Assembly (NCBI GenBank): GCA_027257055.1
Contig: JAPVLO010000055.1
Coordinates: forward strand, 7,897,501 to 7,961,500
Direction: 5' to 3'
DNA from: Cephalopachus bancanus
Lineage: Eukaryota; Chordata; Mammalia; Primates; Tarsiidae
DNA length: 64,000 bases
Below, piece by piece: positions 59,296-64,000 of the stretch. Position 1 is the first letter of the stretch; each line of letters begins with the position of its first letter. Under the pieces are notes generated by a model. That model had not been told where the DNA came from and searched no databases. It saw only the letters and a list, made by a program, of their open reading frames with translations. A program made the position numbers and the translations under genes.

Positions 59296-59871
59296 TACAG
59301 ATATGGAATTGGCAGTGGAATCACAGACCTTGGACAAGGTGGAGGAGGTAGCCTTTCTGGATCAGAAATGTCACCTTGTATATCTTTATACCCCCTTGAT
59401 GCTCAAGGGCACCTATCAGAAGTCAAAGACAATGGTGCCAGGAGGCAGTCACTGCAGTGCCCACATACAGGTGCACCCCCCCACATGTACAAGGAAGACA
59501 GATGGTGAATTCAAAGAAGGTTCAGATGATCATCACTGTCCTCAAGGAGTAGAAGAAGCTAGACAAAAAAATCCTCAAAACAAAACTCAAACTTTGGCAT
59601 TGAATTATGTGTGACATTTGGAAATAAAAGTGTCTCCCATGAAAAACTGTGTAAAAAACAAGAAAGCTAATGATAATAACTAATCAGTGTCTACCATGTA
59701 GCAGACACTGGATTTGATGCTTTTATAACAATAGCAAAAAGGGAAATGACAATGTATATTTATTGAGACATGAAGTAGATAAGTAATTGGCCCCATCAGA
59801 GGTGTAAAAATTGCATCTATGACTGATCCAGCATTTTTCAGGGACCCCATACACTAGATAGATGTGTTTGC

Positions 59872-59922
<51 letters not shown>

Positions 59923-60424
59923 AGTATTTGTGTGAAGCTTAAACCAGCACAATGAATTAAACAGTCCTTATGAGGAATGCTCAGTCTTCAGACTCAGATC
60001 TCCTATTACACTCGCCTTGTGCCTGTCACATCTTCTTTCTAAATGGGAAGCAGGATCACATGGTGTGGTGTCTTGGGTTCTTGGATATGCCAAGCCTGTG
60101 GCCACTGAGGTGCAGATGAATGCACTGCTGACGTCGGTGACTGACGGAACCATGAGTCTTGTCTCGACCAACTTGCCCTGGGTGTATTCCCAGACTCAAC
60201 ATTGCCGTTGGTCTCACTGATGCCATTAAGGTTTTTATAAGGTCCCTGCTGCACTTTACTCTGGTCTCTCCTTGCCTTCCTCACAACAGAACTGCAGGGA
60301 GGCCAATGCCCCACTCACATGCCTTGCAAGTCCTGCCTCCAACACCAAGTCATCTGAAATCTTAAGTCCATTTCCCTGGCTCTAGAACTAAGAGTGGGGA
60401 TCTCTTTCTGAGCGTCCTCCTTGA
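59296..60424. other. Unassigned sequence with a (GT)n tract
   Basis: No gene recognised. An open frame of 103 codons (59303-59614) is followed by a GGAAATAAAAGTGTC word that could be a poly(A) signal, but no homology is evident. A faint MIR/L2-like piece lies at 59650-59730. A GT run lies at 59873. Confidence 0.45.
59873..59919. repeat. (GT)n microsatellite
   Basis: About 23 GT units. Confidence 0.98.
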
Positions 60425-60645
60425 ATGGCTACATTGAACATAAGGAGAGGAACCACAGACATCAGGGACTCCTACAGGGGACAGGGTGGAAGGAGGGAAA
60501 GGGTTGAGATACTACTCCTGAGTACCTTGCATACCACTTACGTGACCAACTTAATACAAGCCCAACCTCAATATCATGCTTATAACAATGTAACAAATCT
60601 ATACATGTGTCCTTTGAATCTAAATAATATTTTTTTAAAAAAATC
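60425..60645 (+). mobile_element. L1 3' end
   Basis: GGACTCCTACAGGGGACAGG, GGAAGGAGGGAAAGGGTTGA, CCTTGCATACCACTTACGTG, ACCAACTTAATACAAGCCCA, CTATACATGTGTCCTTTGAA and TCTAAATAATATTTTTTT form the 3' UTR of an older L1 (L1PB/L1MA-type layout), different from the younger type at 46061. Confidence 0.82.
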
Positions 60646-60775
60646 CATGCCACATGAGGAATATTTTTCTTATTTTCCAGACAAGGAAACTAATGTTCAG
60701 AGAGTATAAATCATAAAGTGGCAAAGCAATTAAGTAGAAAGACCAGAGTGAAAATCCACATCTCTCTAACACTGG
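60646..60775 (-). repeat. MIR SINE, antisense
   Basis: TTCTTATTTTCCAGACAAGG, AAACTAATGTTCAGAGAGTA and GTGGCAAAGCAATTAAGTAG follow the reversed MIR core. Confidence 0.65.
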
Positions 60776-61399
60776 GTTTGAGTGCTGTTTTTCAGACATC
60801 AGGTAGTTGACAAATTCTTAATAGATGTTCACATTTACATATTGTTATGATCTGTTAGCTCTAATGATCAACCAAAAGGAAGGATAAGTTCTCTAATTTG
60901 ATCTTTTGATCCTGCCCAGCTGGTCCCTCCCAGATGATTCCAGAAAGCCACTGGGTCTTCCATGCTACTTCAGCTTTTGTTCACTCAGCAACAAGATAAA
61001 GGTGACATTTCTTCACCCATTTCTTCTATGAAATTATTTTAATTCTTCCTCCATACTGGTCATTCTTCTGTGAACATCACTGAGAGGCATAGAATGACAT
61101 TCTCTCTGGGGAACCACACGCCCAGCAGCTCATGTGTTCTCTGCTTTCACATTCTAGACTTACAGTAATTGAGTCTCAGGTCAGGTTTGTTTTTTTTTTA
61201 ATTCTTTATTTTCATTTTTTTTTAGAGCCTACTGCGGTGTTTTAAATATATGATTGCACAGGCTGTGAACTAACTGCCCACCTCCCTACCCCACTGCCCT
61301 GCACCCTTGCTTCTCCTTAAACATTCCAAAGCAAGCAACCCCCTTCTTAGAATTATGAATTTTTCTGTTTTCTCTTTCAGAAAGACTCTTCTCCCCCCA
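60776..61399. other. Unassigned non-coding sequence
   Basis: Nothing recognised; a T-rich run lies at 61190-61225. Confidence 0.5.
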
Positions 61400-61738
61400 C
61401 AAATTTTGCTTCCTCATTCAGGCAGTTAATTTACCATTTTAGAAATGCCTTCACTGACCATCTTGTCTAAAATAGAAACTCCCTCTAATTCTTTTTAAAT
61501 CTTCTTTTCCTTCTTTAATGGCCTTAACAGAGCTGGTCAATCTGTGAAAATATGGTGACATGTGGTACAAAAACTATGGTGAAATTACACAAATAATTTT
61601 ATCTCAGTTTGTATATTTCATGTCTTCTCCTTTAGAGGCAAAATCGTGGTATTTCTTTTTCACTATTACATTTTCACAACTTAGAATGATGTACGAGATA
61701 CTCAGTGCCAAATAACTGAATGAATAAGTAAAATGACC
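61400..61738 (+). repeat. L2 LINE 3' end, interrupted
   Basis: GAAATGCCTTCACTGACCAT, CTTGTCTAAAATAGAAACTC and the final CAGTGCCAAATAACTGAATG fit L2. The middle (about 61535-61630) does not and may be an insertion. Confidence 0.55.
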
Positions 61739-62311
61739 TAAAAGTCTCATCTCTCATAACTGAAAGTTAACAGTTAATATCTAACATAATATTGTAGGCA
61801 TACTATTTATATCTATAAATATAATAAACAGAACAAGAATAAAATAAGGTAAAAAGTGATTTATTTGTGAAGGGGCTGGGATTTGAAGTAATGGAGCGGA
61901 GAAGAATTGCTTATCATTCTAATAAGTTTTGTACTATTTTCTGTTGAATAGAATAAATTTTCTATGTTAATTTTAAAACATGAAAGTATATAGAAAATCA
62001 AAAATATATGAAACTGGCTATAAGTTACATTAGTTCACACTAAACTATATTCTTTCCTTACCAATCTGCCATCCTTGACTGAATAATTTTTTCAACTAGA
62101 TGCCATCGACACTGACATATTTACAATATCGAGTCATGTTTAAGGCCACATTGCCCTTCATAATCCATGGGGTTGTTCTAAACACGAGACAAAATTTCTT
62201 TATTGTCTATGGTGAAATGAATGGTAGGGTCTACCTGAGGACACCCTGGGTAACCAGCTGGGATACAATGAATAAATCATAGTTTCAAGGCATATTGGAA
62301 GGAGTGAAAAG
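61739..62311. other. Unassigned AT-rich sequence
   Basis: Nothing recognised. Confidence 0.5.
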
Positions 62312-62355
62312 TGTACTGAGCTTCTCTGGATCCTTTCTTTCTTTCTTTCTTTCTC

Positions 62356-62391
<36 letters not shown>

Positions 62392-62434
62392 TCGAAACAT
62401 TTAGAACTAAATGTACTGAGCTTCTCTGGATCCT
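62312..62434. repeat. (TTTC)n tract between two exact 23-base direct repeats
   Basis: Positions 62312-62334 recur exactly at 62412-62434 (begin TGTACTGAGC, end GGATCCT). Between them lie about 59 bases of TTTC repeat and 18 bases starting GAAACATTTAGAAC. It looks like a minus-strand insertion made almost only of tail, or a tandem duplication with an expanded microsatellite. Confidence 0.93.
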
Positions 62435-62543
62435 CAGATTCACACTGGTGCTGTCTACACACAGCTCAAACATCTGGGCAAGAATAAGGCATCACCATCC
62501 ACAGACAGGGAAGCAGAAAACAATTATCAAAGAATTTCATCCA

Positions 62544-62833
62544 GCCGGGTTCGGTGGCTCAGCCTGTAATCCCACGCCTTTGGGAGGCTGAGGTGAGTGA
62601 ATTGCCTGAACCCGCGGGTTCGAGACCCGCCTGGGCACCGAGACCTCATCTCCACAATAAATCAAAAAATCAGCCGGGCGTGGTAGCACATGCCTGTAAT
62701 TCCGGCTACTCGGAAGGCTGAGACGGAAGGATCGCTTGAGCCCAGCAGGCGAGGCTGCAGTGGCCGGGAGTGGCCACTGCACTCCAGTTTGAGCGACTGA
62801 GTGAGACTCCAACTCAAAAAAAAAAAAAAAAAA
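62544..62833 (+). mobile_element. Young Alu SINE, lineage-specific subfamily
   Basis: GCCGGGTTCGGTGGCTCAGC start, B box GGTTCGAGACC at 62617, linker CACAATAAATCAAAAAATC, right arm CCCAGCAGGCGAGGCTGCAG and ACTCCAACTC end. The exact 13-base duplication AGAATTTCATCCA flanks it at 62531-62543 and 62836-62848. Confidence 0.97.
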
Positions 62834-62848
62834 TAAGAATTTCATCCA

Positions 62849-63539
62849 AAGAAGAGAGGACTCGTAGGGAGATTAAAACATACTTTTTTCCAGCAAAAGA
62901 GAGGTTTTGGTCCAGATTTGTTTAGGCATTCTGGTTCCTCATCTAAATAAACTTGTTATTTAAATATGACTCAATATCAGTTTTAGTAAAAAAATCTAAT
63001 ATTTGTACATACATTTTGTTTGATCTCAAATTAAAAGTGTCATATACAAGGATTTAAATAATATACACTACTTTTCTTCCTTCTACTGTTTCTTTGATGA
63101 GTTGTTCTATAATGTGTGACAAGACTTTGGAAATTATTAGTCCAAATTTCAACAGGGGAGAAAATTATATCAATTTTTTAAATGGCCAATTTGTATTTCC
63201 TTCAAGGCACATGTGCTGGGGTTTTCTTTTCTTTTTTTTTTTTTCTGCACAACCCTGATTTTCTCCAAGCTAAAACAATCTAATTGTTCTGTCAAGAAAA
63301 CCAAACTAATTACAGCCACATGGTGTGTCTTCTATGAATAAAAATCAGAAAGATGCTATATGCTAAGTTCTGTATGGTGATCTAGTAAGAAGGGAAACTT
63401 GGGCTTTATCTCCGGTATCCCTCCTCATGAGTGATTAATATCCTCCCAGCCCTTCAAAAGACAGAGCTTGTCCCCAGTGAAAGATCTTTCTCTGAGATTT
63501 TACCATGCCTGGGTCCATCTTTTCATCTGGATATCTGCT
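62849..63539. other. Unassigned non-coding sequence
   Basis: No gene or named repeat. CTAATTGTTCTGTCAAG and ACTAATTACAGCCACATGG near 63280-63325 are homeodomain-like words. Confidence 0.45.
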
Positions 63540-63825
63540 TAAGAATTAAGTATCTTTCCCCAAAGAGGTGCTCCTTACTGCCCCTTTAAAATTATATACA
63601 CTCATTCCTTCTGCACTCCAATAACTCACTTCATTAGCACTATTTGTAATTATTTTATTAATGTGTTTTCTCTTGTGCTTATTTTCCTCACTGGGCTATG
63701 AGTTCCAGGAAGGTAGGGGCTAGCTCATGGTTTTACACACAGCGGTACTCCATGCTTACAACCATGTCTGGTGTACTAATGGGACACAACAAAAGCTTGC
63801 TGGGCAAATAAATAATGAGGCATAC
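63540..63825 (+). repeat. L2 LINE 3' end
   Basis: CTTACTGCCCCTTTAAAATT, CACTGGGCTATGAGTTCCAG, GAAGGTAGGGGCTAGCTCAT and CATGTCTGGTGTACTAATGG match the L2 3' region. The window ends with about 175 further bases that may hold another L2/MIR piece (63915-63985). Confidence 0.68.
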
Positions 63826-64000
63826 TTAAAAGGAAAAAAATGTAAGAGTAGACATATCAGTAGAAGCACTAAGTACTCAATAACTGGTTGCTGAATATGA
63901 AATGATATTTTATATTTTTAAATCATGTTCCAGTTTGCAAAGTGCTTTTCTATCAATTATTTCATTCAACTCTATCAGCCTTGGGTAAGGGAAAAATAAA

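Noticed and set aside
59303..59614. 103-codon open frame followed by an AATAAA word
   Set aside because: Considered as a processed pseudogene, but no homology, A tail or target duplication could be shown.

Overview
This window is a gene-poor stretch of mammalian nuclear DNA. I find no intact protein-coding gene, no convincing exon set, no RNA gene other than SINEs, and no CRISPR or prokaryotic feature. The Alu elements point to a primate: they are dimeric, 7SL-derived and have an A-rich tail. Their shared sequence differs from the common Alu of monkeys and apes and from the lemur and galago types. Diagnostic marks are a left arm reading GGCTCAGCCTGTAATCC, a CTCTACAATAAATCAAAAAA linker, a right arm with GCAGGTCGAGGCTGCGG, and an end of ACTCCAACTC before the A tail. 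A lineage-specific L1 is also present. By exclusion the best guess is tarsier (Tarsius/Carlito). This is inference and was not checked against a database.

Layout. 1-9 kb: old repeats (hAT end, MIR, a MaLR LTR, a minus-strand L1 with a Tigger inside it, a hAT element split by an Alu, an L2 tail, two ERVL MLT2-type LTRs). 9-11.6 kb: nothing recognised. 11.6-13.2 kb: minus-strand L1 with a young plus-strand L1 3' end inserted in it. 13.2-23.6 kb: mostly unassigned AT-rich sequence with an old L1, MIRs and two stretches that could be conserved non-coding elements. 23.6-26.5 kb: four Alus. 26.5-33.8 kb: MIRs, an inverted pair of MaLR LTRs, an L2 and a long pyrimidine tract. 33.8-47.0 kb: a compound L1 block. 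It holds an old L1 with two Alus, a piece of a second L1, one near-full-length but dead 7.2 kb L1 and a chimeric L1 3' end running into a large GAAA tract. 47-64 kb: scattered MIR, L2, hAT and L1 relics, three Alus and microsatellites.

No genes act together here. What can be read is insertion history: several nested insertions have recognisable target-site duplications, and one Alu insertion has a paralogous empty site within the same window. The large L1 is decayed. Its endonuclease residue 43 reads Lys and its RT motif reads FADN, and both reading frames are interrupted. No undescribed biological system was found. The best leads are the Alu subfamily, the L1 inserted with an apparent target deletion, a tail-only insertion with a 23-base duplication, and an unidentified decayed coding-like stretch near 47.4 kb.
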